The translations under genes and the position numbers were made by a program. From Lachnospiraceae bacterium YSD2013 (GTDB taxonomy: Bacteria; Bacillota; Clostridia; Lachnospirales; Lachnospiraceae): a DNA stretch of 64,000 nucleotides. The stretch is from contig FMTX01000022.1 in NCBI GenBank assembly GCA_900100895.1, forward strand, positions 1 to 64,000, in the 5' to 3' direction. Below are positions 36,372 through 45,194 of this stretch, piece by piece (within the stretch, counting starts at the first letter, position 1; every line of letters starts with the position of its first letter). The notes below the pieces were generated by a model that had not been told where the DNA came from, did no database searches, and saw only the letters and a program-made list of their open reading frames with translations.

Positions 36372-36523
36372 TATTGGTAAGCGTTTTAAACATGAAACTT
36401 CGCGACAAGTACTCAAGCCTTATGGAACTGTGCGACGACCTCGATGAGGACGAAGCCGAGATTCTTAAGATAATGCGCGACGCGGGATACACGTACGACC
36501 GCGAGAATAATCAGTTCAAATAA
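36350..36523 (+). CDS. DUF4250 domain protein, overlapping the clpB end
   Basis: A 57-residue protein ([20 protein letters not shown] ... DRENNQFK). The opening [10 protein letters not shown]-x-LN-x-KLRD and the [10 protein letters not shown] ending match DUF4250, a small cytosolic family of unknown function found in Clostridia. It starts 22 bases before the clpB stop in another frame, with GGAGG eight or more bases upstream, so it is translationally coupled and shares clpB's heat-shock control. A terminator follows directly. Confidence 0.85.
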   Translation: MLPKDPVILVSVLNMKLRDKYSSLMELCDDLDEDEAEILKIMRDAGYTYDRENNQFK

Positions 36524-36557
36524 AAAAATCCTTCCTCCGAAAGGGGGAAGGATTTTT
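36524..36557. terminator. Rho-independent terminator after clpB/DUF4250
   Basis: AAAAATCCTTCC and GGAAGGATTTTT form a 12-bp stem with a T-run on both strands, suited to the convergent genes on either side. Confidence 0.88.
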
Positions 36558-36575
36558 GTACATATTGCAATTTAA

Positions 36576-36947
36576 TTATTTAGCCTCTTCAACATCAGCG
36601 GTAGGAGCGTTCTTCTTAATGCTCTCGATACCGTTTAAGCAGCCGGTCTTAGCCTTGTAGCCTTCGCCGGTAGCGATAATCTGGCCATTGCCTGCCTTAA
36701 GGCGGAATCTGAATTCACCCTTCTTGTCGGTGTAAACTTCGAACTTGGGGCTCTTCTTGGCCTCGAAATCCTTAACGGTCTGATCCTCAACTTCAGCTGC
36801 AACAGCGTTCTTCTTAACGCTCTCGATACCGTTCTTGCAAGCATCCTTGGTGGTGTAAATCTCTGAAGTAGCGATAACTTCGCCGTTACCTGCCTTAAGA
36901 TTGAACATGAATCCCTTAGAGGACTCTTTAACTACAAACTTTCCCAT
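36576..36947 (-). CDS. YegP/DUF1508-type duplicated-domain protein
   Basis: A 123-residue protein made of two copies of a roughly 50-residue unit. The first has FMFNLKAGNGEVIATSEIYTT and NGIESVKKNA; the second has FRFRLKAGNGQIIATGEGY and NGIESIKKNA. This is the DUF1508 (YegP) architecture, a small beta-rich fold of unknown role. A GGAGGGTAACACTG site precedes the ATG, and codon use suggests good expression. It is monocistronic with a TATAAT upstream on its strand. Confidence 0.88.
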   Translation of the reverse strand: MGKFVVKESSKGFMFNLKAGNGEVIATSEIYTTKDACKNGIESVKKNAVAAEVEDQTVKDFEAKKSPKFEVYTDKKGEFRFRLKAGNGQIIATGEGYKAKTGCLNGIESIKKNAPTADVEEAK

Positions 36948-36993
36948 CAGTGTTACCCTCCTTGTTATTATGGAATATGGATTTCCAAGCAGT

Positions 36994-36999
36994 ATTATA
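36994..36999 (-). promoter_or_regulatory. -10 element of the YegP-like gene
   Basis: TATAAT on the minus strand about 46 bases before the start; the -35 region (TGTATT at 17 bases) is weak. Confidence 0.5.
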
Positions 37000-37052
37000 G
37001 CATAATCGCAAAAGTAAATACAGACTACTTCTTTATTTTATCTTAAATGTGA

Positions 37053-37058
37053 TATAAT
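37053..37058 (+). promoter_or_regulatory. -10 element of the rarA operon
   Basis: TATAAT 22 bases before the rarA start; no clear -35 (TCTTTA at 17 bases). Confidence 0.5.
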
Positions 37059-37080
37059 TTTTCACGAGGAAGTACAAATT

Positions 37081-38409
37081 ATGGATATATTTCAGTTAAT
37101 GGAACAAAAGAACAAGGAAAAAGAATCTCCCCTTGCCGCTCGCTTAAGACCTAAGACCATCGACGAAGTGGTGGGACAGGAGCACATTCTTGCCAAAGAT
37201 AAATTACTGTATCGCGCGATTAAGGCGGACAAGCTTAGCTCCGTCATTTTTTACGGCCCGCCCGGAACCGGCAAGACTACCCTTGCGAAGGTCATTGCCA
37301 ATACGACGAAGTCCGAATTTTGCCAGATTAATGCTACCATTGCAGGCAAGAAAGACATGGAAGAAGTCGTCGAGAATGCCAAGAAAATTTACGGCGGATA
37401 TGGCAAAAGAACGATTCTCTTCATCGACGAGATACATCGCTTTAACAAGAGCCAGCAGGACTACCTTCTTCCTTTCGTGGAGGACGGCACCATCACGCTT
37501 ATCGGCGCGACTACAGAGAACCCGTACTTCGAGGTTAACGGCGCTTTGATTTCGCGCTCCCAGATATTCGAGCTTAAGCCGCTTAATGACGACAACATCA
37601 AGACTCTTATAAACAGGGCCCTTACCGACCGGGACAACGGCCTTGGCTCCTTTAACGCCGACATTACGCCGGAAGCTATGGAGTTTTTGGCGGACCAGGC
37701 TAACGGCGACGCCCGCCGCGCCCTCAATGCTATCGAACTGGGTGTTATGACCACCGAGCGCGCCGAGGACGGCAAGATTCATATTACCTTGGAAGTCGCC
37801 GAAGAATGCATACAGAAGCGTGCCGTACTCTTTGACAAAGACGGTGACAATCACTACGACACGATTTCTGCTTTTATTAAGAGCATGCGTGGCTCCGACC
37901 CGGACGCTGCGGTTTATTACCTTGCCAAGATGTTATACGCCGGCGAGAGTGTTACTTTTATCGCCCGCAGAATGATGATATGTGCATCGGAAGACGTAGG
38001 CAACGCCGACCCTCAGGCACTCGTGGTGGCAACCGCGGCAGCTCAGGCAGTTGAGCGCGTAGGCATGCCCGAGGCTAACTTAATCCTAAGCCAGGCGGCC
38101 ATCTACATCGCAACCGCGCCTAAGTCCAATTCCTGCACCATAGCCATAGAGGAGGCGACCAACGCAGTGAAAGAAAAAGGAAACCTTCCGATTCCCACCC
38201 ATCTTCAGGACGCCCACTACAAAGGCGCCGCGAAGCTCGGCCACGGAGTCGGCTACAAGTACGCTCACGACTACAAGAACAATTACGTGGAGCAGCAATA
38301 TCTTCCCTACGAGCTTAAGGGCGAGAAGTTCTATAAGCCTTCTTTTAACGGCTACGAGCAGAAGATTATCGATCATATGAAGAAAATCAAGAAAGAGGCC
38401 GAAGAATAA
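37081..38409 (+). CDS. rarA: Replication-associated recombination protein A (RarA/MgsA)
   Basis: A 442-residue AAA+ ATPase of the clamp-loader clade. PLAARLRPKTIDEVVGQEH opens it, Walker A is GPPGTGKTT, Walker B is LFIDEIHRF, and GATTENPYFEVN and a GDARRALN sensor-2 region follow. The C-terminal tetramerisation part holds LPIPTHLQDAHYKGA. It acts at stalled replication forks. GAGGAAG precedes the ATG. Its stop overlaps the next start by one base, so the two are an operon. Confidence 0.93.
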   Translation: MDIFQLMEQKNKEKESPLAARLRPKTIDEVVGQEHILAKDKLLYRAIKADKLSSVIFYGPPGTGKTTLAKVIANTTKSEFCQINATIAGKKDMEEVVENAKKIYGGYGKRTILFIDEIHRFNKSQQDYLLPFVEDGTITLIGATTENPYFEVNGALISRSQIFELKPLNDDNIKTLINRALTDRDNGLGSFNADITPEAMEFLADQANGDARRALNAIELGVMTTERAEDGKIHITLEVAEECIQKRAVLFDKDGDNHYDTISAFIKSMRGSDPDAAVYYLAKMLYAGESVTFIARRMMICASEDVGNADPQALVVATAAAQAVERVGMPEANLILSQAAIYIATAPKSNSCTIAIEEATNAVKEKGNLPIPTHLQDAHYKGAAKLGHGVGYKYAHDYKNNYVEQQYLPYELKGEKFYKPSFNGYEQKIIDHMKKIKKEAEE

Positions 38410-39704
38410 TGTCCGATGCCAAAAGAAGAATTATAATCGTATCCCTCGACGCTGTGGGAAAGCGCGACATGGAGTTTATGAAGACGCTTCCGAACTTCGC
38501 GGGAATTATAGAGAACGGAGCGTTCTGCGATAACGTGTTAAGCGTGTACCCTTCGCTGACTTACCCTGCGCACACATCAATCGTGACGGGTAAGCTTCCG
38601 AACCGACACAGAATCGTTGCCAACACCAAGTTTCAGCCCGACCGCGCTAACCCCGACTGGCTGTACAAAGAAAAATATATAAACGGCAAGACCATCGTCG
38701 ATGTAGCCCGCGAGAAAGGCTTTAAGACGGCGGCCTTTCTTTGGCCCGTAATGGCGGGAGCCAAGATTGATTACAATATTCCCGAGGTTATGTGTACGAG
38801 AAAGTACCATAATCAGGTGGTTATGTGCCTTCTTAACGGAACGCCCGGGTATCTTCTCGATGTCAACAAGCGTTTCGGTCACATAAGACACGGCATTGAA
38901 CAGCCTGCACTCGATGACTTTGTAATGGAGTGTGTGCGCTACACCATAGACAAGCACGACCCTGATGTGATGCTGATTCACTTAACCGACGTGGATACAC
39001 AGCGCCACAACTTCGGTGCGGAAGGACCCGAGATTACTGCGGCACTTAAGCGTCACGACGAGCGTCTCGGCAACATTAAAAAGTGGCTCGAAGCCAAGCA
39101 TCCCATGGACAACACCACACTCATAGTCCTCGGCGACCACTGCCAGATCGATGCTCATACTATCGTGTACCTTAACAAGCTGTTCCTCGACAAAGGTTAC
39201 CTTACTGTCAAGGGCGACAAGATTACTTCGTACAAAGCAATCGCTAAGACCTGCGACGGCTCAACTTACGTATATATCAATCCCGACTGCGTAAATGACG
39301 AGGAATTCCTTGATTCCCTCACCGATACGCTCAATGAAATAAAGAACGACGAGCGCCTCGGTATCGAGGAGATATACAGCAACGAAGAAGCACGCGACAT
39401 GGGTGCCGACGAATGTTGTTTTTGCATGATTGAAGGCAAGCGAGGCTACTATTTTCTCAATGAATTTGATGTTCTTACGGAGAAAGTTGCCGATACTAAG
39501 AACCACAAGATGCTTGCTATTCATGGGTGCCTTAATACGAAGGAAGAGAACAAGACTTTCTTTGGCGCCTGCGGTAAGGGCATTAAAAAAGGAGTCCGCA
39601 TAGACTCCATGAGAGTGTGGGACGAGGGACCTACAATCGCTAAGATTATGGGCGGTCACCTGCCCGCAGTCGACGGTGAGATACTCACCGACATATTAGA
39701 ATAA
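38409..39704 (+). CDS. Alkaline phosphatase-superfamily phosphodiesterase/nucleotide pyrophosphatase
   Basis: A 431-residue metalloenzyme of the type I phosphodiesterase (PF01663) group. IIIVSLDAVGKRD gives the first metal Asp, YPSLTYPAHTSIVTG the nucleophile Thr, HLTDVDTQRHNFG further ligands, and LGDHCQID another. It lacks a signal peptide, so it is probably cytosolic. Substrate is unknown. The start overlaps the rarA stop. The 3' end overlaps the convergent DUF4364 gene by 9 bases, so no terminator fits between them. Confidence 0.83.
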   Translation: MSDAKRRIIIVSLDAVGKRDMEFMKTLPNFAGIIENGAFCDNVLSVYPSLTYPAHTSIVTGKLPNRHRIVANTKFQPDRANPDWLYKEKYINGKTIVDVAREKGFKTAAFLWPVMAGAKIDYNIPEVMCTRKYHNQVVMCLLNGTPGYLLDVNKRFGHIRHGIEQPALDDFVMECVRYTIDKHDPDVMLIHLTDVDTQRHNFGAEGPEITAALKRHDERLGNIKKWLEAKHPMDNTTLIVLGDHCQIDAHTIVYLNKLFLDKGYLTVKGDKITSYKAIAKTCDGSTYVYINPDCVNDEEFLDSLTDTLNEIKNDERLGIEEIYSNEEARDMGADECCFCMIEGKRGYYFLNEFDVLTEKVADTKNHKMLAIHGCLNTKEENKTFFGACGKGIKKGVRIDSMRVWDEGPTIAKIMGGHLPAVDGEILTDILE

Positions 39705-40211
39705 CTTCTCGATAATCGAGTTATATACATCCTGGCTCGCACCTTCCCACTTCTCGCAGATGGACGCCGCAAGCTCCTCTGTGGGAACGGAAAGAGTCAG
39801 GTTAATTAAATTTATCTTCTTTTCTTTTATAATGAGGTTAGCCTCGTATTCGCCGCTTGTGGACTTATAGTAGTTGGAGATTACGGAGACTTCGTTCTTA
39901 AGCTCGAAGCGGTTCTCGCGGAAGTACGCATCGATATCCTCTTTAATCTGGGTGCTGATGCGGTTCTCAAAGAATCCCAGTGTCTCGCGACCTTCATCGG
40001 TAATCTCAAGGTGAGTACGATTTCTGATAGACTTGGCGCGGACCATATCTGCATCGATAAGCTCGGAAATCGCCTGCTGAAGGGGCATAAAGGTGGTGTA
40101 TTCCTTACCGAGGATGTAGTCGAATACCTGAGCCTTGGTAAGCGGAAAATTCACGCGGTCGAGCATGTAGAGCACTATCAATTTGTAGAGTGTTAACGGA
40201 TCCTGTGCCAT
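39696..40211 (-). CDS. DUF4364 family protein (winged-helix-like)
   Basis: A 171-residue protein. The first 90 residues read as a winged helix (LYKLIVLYMLDRVNFPLTKAQVFDYIL, MPLQQAISELIDADMV, THLEITDEGRETLGFF). The rest is an alpha-beta region (YEANLIIKEKKINLINLTLSVPT). This matches DUF4364, a Clostridia family thought to be regulatory. It lies upstream of and divergent to rho. Targets are unknown. Confidence 0.85.
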   Translation of the reverse strand: MAQDPLTLYKLIVLYMLDRVNFPLTKAQVFDYILGKEYTTFMPLQQAISELIDADMVRAKSIRNRTHLEITDEGRETLGFFENRISTQIKEDIDAYFRENRFELKNEVSVISNYYKSTSGEYEANLIIKEKKINLINLTLSVPTEELAASICEKWEGASQDVYNSIIEKLF

Positions 40212-40231
40212 ATTACCTCACTGTTTATATC

Positions 40232-40260
40232 TTTACAAATCAAAAAAAGACACTTATAAT
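40232..40260 (+). promoter_or_regulatory. rho: Promoter of rho
   Basis: TTTACA and TATAAT with a 17-base spacer. The start near 40267 gives a leader of about 120 bases. The leader contains AAGTTT/AAACTT and AATTGATT/AATTAATC stem-forming repeats. Confidence 0.75.
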
Positions 40261-40385
40261 CATAAGCAAATAAAAATTGTTTTTCAAGTTTATCCTGAAA
40301 CTTCTAAGTATTTTATCGACTAATTGATTCTTAATTAATCAGACAACAATCCACTTTTTTACACATTAATCGAATGGAGGAAAGA

Positions 40386-42005
40386 ATGAGAGAAAAATAT
40401 GAAACACTTGCCATCAAAGATTTACGCGCAATAGCCAAAATCCGTGGTGTAAAAGGTGCTTCCAGTATGAGCAAGGGCCAGGTTATAGAGGTTCTTTTGC
40501 TCCTTGACGAAACAGAAGAAAAGGCCAAGCTCGCAGCTGAGGCCGATGATGCAATAAGAGCGGAAGAAGCCAAGAGAGCGGTTATGAGCCGTTCCAAGAA
40601 ATCTTCCGATGCAAGTGAGGCCGACGGTGTTAAGAAGCCTCGTGGCAGAAAGCCCGCAGCTAAGGCGGAAGAAACTTCCGAGACTAATCCGGCTACAGAG
40701 GCTAAGCCCGCTTCTTCCGATGCCAAGCCCGTTACCGGGACTTCGGATGAGAGAGCCAAGGCTTTGATAGATGAGGCGTTTGAGCGTCAGGCAAGACTCA
40801 ACCCCGACAAGACTCCCGAGGAGCTTAAGGCAGCATATTTTGAAAAGAAAGCCAAGGAAGAAGAGGAGAGAAACGTCGACAGCGGCATTCCCGCAAACGG
40901 CATCCTTGAGATTATGCCCGACGGCTTCGGATTCATCCGTTGCGAGAACTTCCTTCCCGGCGAGAACGATGTATACGTTGCGCCCGGTATTATCCGTAAG
41001 TACGGACTTCGTACCGGCGATATCATAAAGGGCAGCACCAAGGTTAAGACCCAGAACGAAAAGTTCTCGGCACTTTTGTCGCTTACTCTTGTCAACGGCT
41101 TCGATCCCGAGACCATTTCCAAGCGTGTAAGCTTTGAAAATATGACACCCATATTCCCCGACAATCGTATCAGGCTTGAAACGCCCGGTTCCACGGTTGC
41201 CATGAGAGTTATGGACTTGTTAAGCCCTGTCGGCAAGGGACAGAGAGGTATGATTGTATCTCCCCCTAAGGCAGGTAAGACTACACTGCTCAAAGAAGTT
41301 GCGAAGTCTGTTAAGCGTAACAACCCCGAGATTCACTTAATCATTCTTTTGATAGACGAGCGTCCCGAGGAAGTTACGGATATCAAGGAAGCTATTGAAG
41401 GCCCCAACGTAGAGGTCATCTACTCAACCTTCGACGAACTTCCCGAGCATCACAAGCGTGTATCCGAAATGGTTATCGAGCGCGCAAAGCGTCTGGTTGA
41501 GCATCACAAGGACGTTATGATATTGCTTGATTCAATAACACGTCTTACAAGAGCGTACAACTTGACCGTTCCGCCGAGCGGACGTACACTTTCAGGTGGT
41601 CTCGATCCCGCGGCTCTTCATATGCCTAAGAGATTTTTCGGTGCCGCACGTAATATGCGTGAAGGCGGTTCTCTTACCATTCTTGCGACTGCGCTCGTTG
41701 AGACCGGTTCCAAGATGGATGACGTTGTATACGAGGAATTCAAGGGTACAGGTAACATGGAAATGGTACTTGACCGTAAGCTTTCCGAGAAGCGTATTTT
41801 CCCTGCAATCGACATTGCCAAGTCCGGCACCCGTCGCGACGACCTTCTCCTTACCAAGGAGGAAATCGATGCAGTCAACATGCTTCGTAAGGGAATCAAC
41901 GGCCTTAAGCCCGAGGAGAGCGTAGACCGTATTCTTGACATGTTCGCCAAGACCCGCGGCAACAACGACTTTATTCATATGGTCAACAAGATTCAATTAT
42001 TCTAG
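40386..42005 (+). CDS. rho: Transcription termination factor Rho
   Basis: A 539-residue hexameric RNA helicase, longer than the 419-residue enterobacterial form. An N-terminal Rho_N helical domain (about 1-45) is followed by a charged Ala/Lys/Glu/Ser/Pro-rich insert (about 50-165). Then comes the cold-shock-like RNA-binding domain (GILEIMPDGFGFIR, NDVYV), Walker A SPPKAGKTTLL, LLIDERPEEVTD, the Q-loop LDSITRLTRAYN and the R-loop. The ATG follows GGAGG by 5 bases; an earlier ATG contains that site. The PAP2 gene follows after 19 bases. Confidence 0.96.
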   Translation: MREKYETLAIKDLRAIAKIRGVKGASSMSKGQVIEVLLLLDETEEKAKLAAEADDAIRAEEAKRAVMSRSKKSSDASEADGVKKPRGRKPAAKAEETSETNPATEAKPASSDAKPVTGTSDERAKALIDEAFERQARLNPDKTPEELKAAYFEKKAKEEEERNVDSGIPANGILEIMPDGFGFIRCENFLPGENDVYVAPGIIRKYGLRTGDIIKGSTKVKTQNEKFSALLSLTLVNGFDPETISKRVSFENMTPIFPDNRIRLETPGSTVAMRVMDLLSPVGKGQRGMIVSPPKAGKTTLLKEVAKSVKRNNPEIHLIILLIDERPEEVTDIKEAIEGPNVEVIYSTFDELPEHHKRVSEMVIERAKRLVEHHKDVMILLDSITRLTRAYNLTVPPSGRTLSGGLDPAALHMPKRFFGAARNMREGGSLTILATALVETGSKMDDVVYEEFKGTGNMEMVLDRKLSEKRIFPAIDIAKSGTRRDDLLLTKEEIDAVNMLRKGINGLKPEESVDRILDMFAKTRGNNDFIHMVNKIQLF

Positions 42006-42024
42006 ATTCAAGGGGTGAATTGAG

Positions 42025-42666
42025 ATGGATACTAAAAAGAAAAACTGGTTGGTAACAGCAGTGCTGTTCTGCGTTTTTGTAGCTTACACCGCAGTGGTTA
42101 AATTCGTGGATGTGGGCTTTGGACTTGAAGGTACAGAGCTTGGACTCAGCACAATAAATCACGCTTGCGAGAAAATGTTTCCTTTCAAGTCGTTCTGGTA
42201 TGACTTGACGGAGTATCTCGGATATGCGGCGCTTGGCGTGTGCCTTGCTTTTGCCTTGCTCGGGCTTGTGCAGCTTATTAAGGGAAAATCGCTTAAGAAA
42301 GTTGATAAGGAAATCTGGATACTTGCGGGCTTCTATGTAGTGGTGATTGCCTTCTACGTATTGTTCGAGAAACTTATTATCAACTACCGTCCCGTAATTC
42401 TCGACGAAGGCTTGGAAGCTTCATATCCTTCGAGCCACACAGTGCTCGCGGCTTGCGTGTATATTTCAGCGTTCTTCATGTTCATGAAGTACGTTAAGAA
42501 CAAGACTCTTCTTGCATGCCTTCAGGGATTATGCGTGCTGGCAGCAGTACTTACCATCGTAGGACGCCTTTTCTCAGGTGTTCACTGGGTAAGCGATATC
42601 GTGGGAGGATTGCTTCTCTCCGCTGCGTTGATACACGGATTTTTGGTAGCTATTAAAGCTAAATAA
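42025..42666 (+). CDS. PAP2-family membrane phosphatase
   Basis: A 213-residue protein with about six membrane helices. The PAP2 catalytic signature is split as usual: a degenerate first block (KLIINYRPV), YPSSHT, and GRLFSGVHWVSDIVGG with the His nucleophile region. Likely substrates are lipid phosphates such as undecaprenyl pyrophosphate or phosphatidic acid, or related compounds (family knowledge). It is probably co-transcribed with rho and ends at a very strong terminator. Confidence 0.87.
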   Translation: MDTKKKNWLVTAVLFCVFVAYTAVVKFVDVGFGLEGTELGLSTINHACEKMFPFKSFWYDLTEYLGYAALGVCLAFALLGLVQLIKGKSLKKVDKEIWILAGFYVVVIAFYVLFEKLIINYRPVILDEGLEASYPSSHTVLAACVYISAFFMFMKYVKNKTLLACLQGLCVLAAVLTIVGRLFSGVHWVSDIVGGLLLSAALIHGFLVAIKAK

Positions 42667-42677
42667 TGGATTGATTG

Positions 42678-42705
42678 GTCCGGCGGAATCCGCCGGACTT
42701 TTTCT
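42678..42705 (+). terminator. Rho-independent terminator
   Basis: A 9-bp GC-rich stem GTCCGGCGG / CCGCCGGAC with a 3-base loop, then TTTTTCTTT. Confidence 0.92.
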
Positions 42706-42729
42706 TTGGAAATTTTCCCCGGAAAGTGA

Positions 42730-42758
42730 TTGACATTTCTGACAATTCTATGTACAAT
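42730..42758 (+). promoter_or_regulatory. Promoter of the small-ORF leader before the GNAT island
   Basis: TTGACA, 17-base spacer, TACAAT. The transcript should start near 42765 and covers the 36-codon ORF. Confidence 0.8.
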
Positions 42759-42815
42759 CTGAGAATATTATTAAAAGCCGATAATTGTTTATCACTTAGG
42801 GAAGGAGGTAGTATA

Positions 42816-42926
42816 ATGACTTATATGACTAATATAAAGCCAATTAATCTTATGAATTCAGCGATTTCAGGGCATTCAGATAGTCACTGGTCTTATTTTC
42901 ATACCTCCCGGAGAAGTGCAGAGTGA
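42816..42926 (+). CDS. 36-residue small ORF, candidate leader peptide
   Basis: A near-perfect AAGGAGGTAGTATA site precedes the ATG. The peptide begins MTYMTNIKPINLMNSAISGH and ends in a Ser/His/aromatic segment with RRSAE; it has no signal or membrane helix. The ORF sits between a consensus promoter and a terminator, with no other ORF between them. GGAGGTA of its ribosome site (42804-42810) can pair with TACCTCC (42902-42908) near the end of the same ORF, so ribosome passage could alter the fold of the leader. It could be a leader peptide controlling the acetyltransferase run, or an independent small protein. No homologue is recognised. Confidence 0.55.
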   Translation: MTYMTNIKPINLMNSAISGHSDSHWSYFHTSRRSAE

Positions 42927-42973
42927 GCGGGCTTAACATAGCCGCATCATATTGTTATATTTAGATTCTTTTG

Positions 42974-43008
42974 CCCCGATACCGGTACCGTGTCGGGGCT
43001 TTATTTTT
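42974..43008 (+). terminator. Terminator or attenuator before the GNAT island
   Basis: GCCCCGATA and TGTCGGGGC pair around a CCGGTACCG loop and are followed by TTTATTTTTA. It lies between the small-ORF leader and the first acetyltransferase gene, which has no obvious promoter of its own. Confidence 0.85.
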
Positions 43009-43046
43009 ACTCTGCGAGGGCAATTTCGGAGAAAGAAGGAGAGACA

Positions 43047-43562
43047 ATGAACGTTACAATCGAGACTGAAAGACTGATACTTAGACCTGTTACCGTGGAC
43101 GACGCCGAAGCGGTATTTAAATGGGCGTCGGATCCGGTAGTCAATAAATATATGATTTATCCGCTGCATAAGGACATTTCGGTGACCCGCGAGTGGCTTG
43201 AGAGCATCGATATAGACGATCCTAACGGCTATGAGATGGCTTTTGTGCTCAAGGAAACCGGCGAGGTAATCGGAACCGGCGGAATGTACTGCCGTAGCGG
43301 CGATGACCGCTGGAACATCGGCTACAACATTCGCCACGACCAGTGGGGCAAGGGTTTAGTACCCGAGGCCATGCAGGGACTCATCGATTACGTCCGCAGC
43401 ACCCGCAAGGTAAGCGCCATCTACGGCGAGTTTGCCAAAGAGAATAAAAAGAGCGGCCGCGTAATGGAGAAGCTCGGCATGACCTACGTACGTGACGGCG
43501 AATACAGCAAGTTCGACGGAAGCGCAACGTTTCCGTGCAATATTTATGAGAGGGTTTTTTAG
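43047..43562 (+). CDS. GNAT acetyltransferase (RimJ/RimL-like)
   Basis: A 171-residue protein. It opens with the TERLILRPVTVDDAEAVF motif typical of the RimJ/RimL branch. The acetyl-CoA pyrophosphate loop is Q99-W-G-K-G-L104 following IGYNIRHD. The last strand reads YERVF. The ATG is chosen for the AAGGAGAG site; an earlier in-frame start lies within the terminator region. It is the first gene of the acetyltransferase-rich run. Its substrate is unknown: ribosomal N-termini, small amines or drugs are all possible. Confidence 0.85.
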   Translation: MNVTIETERLILRPVTVDDAEAVFKWASDPVVNKYMIYPLHKDISVTREWLESIDIDDPNGYEMAFVLKETGEVIGTGGMYCRSGDDRWNIGYNIRHDQWGKGLVPEAMQGLIDYVRSTRKVSAIYGEFAKENKKSGRVMEKLGMTYVRDGEYSKFDGSATFPCNIYERVF

Positions 43563-43573
43563 AGTAAAGTAAT

Positions 43574-45175
43574 ATGCTTGAGTTTATTAGGGGATTATTT
43601 AAGGCGGAAGAGAAGCAGAGTGAGCCGGTGAAGGTTGCCGAAAACAGCGAGACTGAAAAGTATTTTCATTTGTGGATGTCTTATTTCGTTGATGCTTATA
43701 CGGATTTTGTTGAAGGTGATGAAAAGAAACTACCGACAGTATATTCGTATCTTGCAAGCGGAGATATAAAGGTAACTGTAAAAGCCGCCGATGCGATTGC
43801 ACGATATATGGAAAAGTTGGACTATGTCGGAATCTGCCACTTGGATGATTGGTTCAGACAATTGACTTCAATGGAATGGTCAATAGATTGGAAAGGCATT
43901 AGTCCTAAGGACATTAGAACAAAGACTCGCAAGGATTATCTTTGGGTACTTCGTCTCGGAACTTTCCATCCAAACGGTTATTTCCGAGAAAAGTGCGTAA
44001 AAGAATTGCAGTATGACAAAGGTTCTCTGATATTTATCATACTTAGGCTTAATGATTGGGTTCCTGAAGTTCGACGCGTTGCGTCAAAGGCATGTTTGGA
44101 AATGCCGGCCATACAGTACTCCGAAGTCATTCCATGCCTGCTATATCTTGAGAAATTACGGCAGAGGGGCATACCCAATGATGCCGTAATCAGAGATTTG
44201 GAGGACAAAATAAGTGATACCGCTCAGAATCAAACTACTCTTATAGATAGGACTTTTGTAAGAACTCACGGAGAGATAGAAAGAAGAGTTGCGTATCGAT
44301 TCTTTGTAAGCAGAAAGCTTGTAAACAAGGCCGAAACAGACAATATCATTTCTTGGGAAAAGAACAGCCAATTGCAAGCGCTTCTCATGACGCTCCTGAT
44401 TCAGAATTATGAAGTGTCAACAGAGGAACTGGATACTTATATTAATCACAAGAGTCTTAGTGTTAATTATAAGGCTTTGGAAGTAAAGTACGAGCGCCTT
44501 AAGGATTATTGGGCAGGCCTTGAAAATAGCCTTTTGTCTCAATCAACCAGAATACGCTCATACGTCAGCCATATACTTAATCAACATACATCAATCGACA
44601 TTGCAGCATATTATCGGGAGCGTCTCGAAACTTCAAATAAAAAAGTGTGCATCCTTGGTCTTGGCGATAACGGTACTAAAGAAGATGTTGAGACGCTTAA
44701 ACCGTATCTCGAAGCTTCCGAAGAAGGCATTGTGAAAGCCACGCTTCATGCGATTGGCTCACTGTTACGCGAAGATGGAGCCGAGATTTATTGGCGGTTC
44801 TTGCAGGATTCGCGTGAGGTGGTGGCGCGGCAGGCGTACAGAGAGATTGCGGCTCATGACGTAAGGTATGGCGCGGAGAAGATTTTCAACCTGCTTACAG
44901 AAACAGAGTCTGAACTGTTGAAAGAGAAGCTGACGCTGATGCTTCTCAAGGAACCCGTCTGGGATGCATTGCCTTACAGGCTCATGCTTTATGCAAGCGA
45001 GGATGAGGCTATCAAGAGCATTATTCATCCCTTCAAGGGGAGAATATCGACTTATTCTACGATGAGCGCTGAGCATGCCGAGTGGATTAAGAGCATCATG
45101 GCGGATGAGAAATACAAGATTCCCAAGGGTTTGCAGGACGAAATATTATTCAGTATGAAATATTCAATCAAATAG
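43574..45175 (+). CDS. HEAT-repeat-like helical protein
   Basis: A 533-residue, strongly alpha-helical protein. The N-terminus (MLEFIRGLFKAEEKQ) resembles a short membrane-interacting helix. Successive helix pairs with HEAT-like spacing follow: IKVTVKAADAIARYMEKL, WVPEVRRVASKACLEM, YLEASEEGIVKATLHAIGSLL, SREVVARQAYREIAAHD. No catalytic motif is seen. A scaffold or adaptor role is usual for such proteins but none is demonstrated here. It starts 11 bases after the GNAT gene with a weak GAGTAAAG site. Confidence 0.65.
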   Translation: MLEFIRGLFKAEEKQSEPVKVAENSETEKYFHLWMSYFVDAYTDFVEGDEKKLPTVYSYLASGDIKVTVKAADAIARYMEKLDYVGICHLDDWFRQLTSMEWSIDWKGISPKDIRTKTRKDYLWVLRLGTFHPNGYFREKCVKELQYDKGSLIFIILRLNDWVPEVRRVASKACLEMPAIQYSEVIPCLLYLEKLRQRGIPNDAVIRDLEDKISDTAQNQTTLIDRTFVRTHGEIERRVAYRFFVSRKLVNKAETDNIISWEKNSQLQALLMTLLIQNYEVSTEELDTYINHKSLSVNYKALEVKYERLKDYWAGLENSLLSQSTRIRSYVSHILNQHTSIDIAAYYRERLETSNKKVCILGLGDNGTKEDVETLKPYLEASEEGIVKATLHAIGSLLREDGAEIYWRFLQDSREVVARQAYREIAAHDVRYGAEKIFNLLTETESELLKEKLTLMLLKEPVWDALPYRLMLYASEDEAIKSIIHPFKGRISTYSTMSAEHAEWIKSIMADEKYKIPKGLQDEILFSMKYSIK

Positions 45176-45194
45176 AAAGAGATGGTACTAGAGA

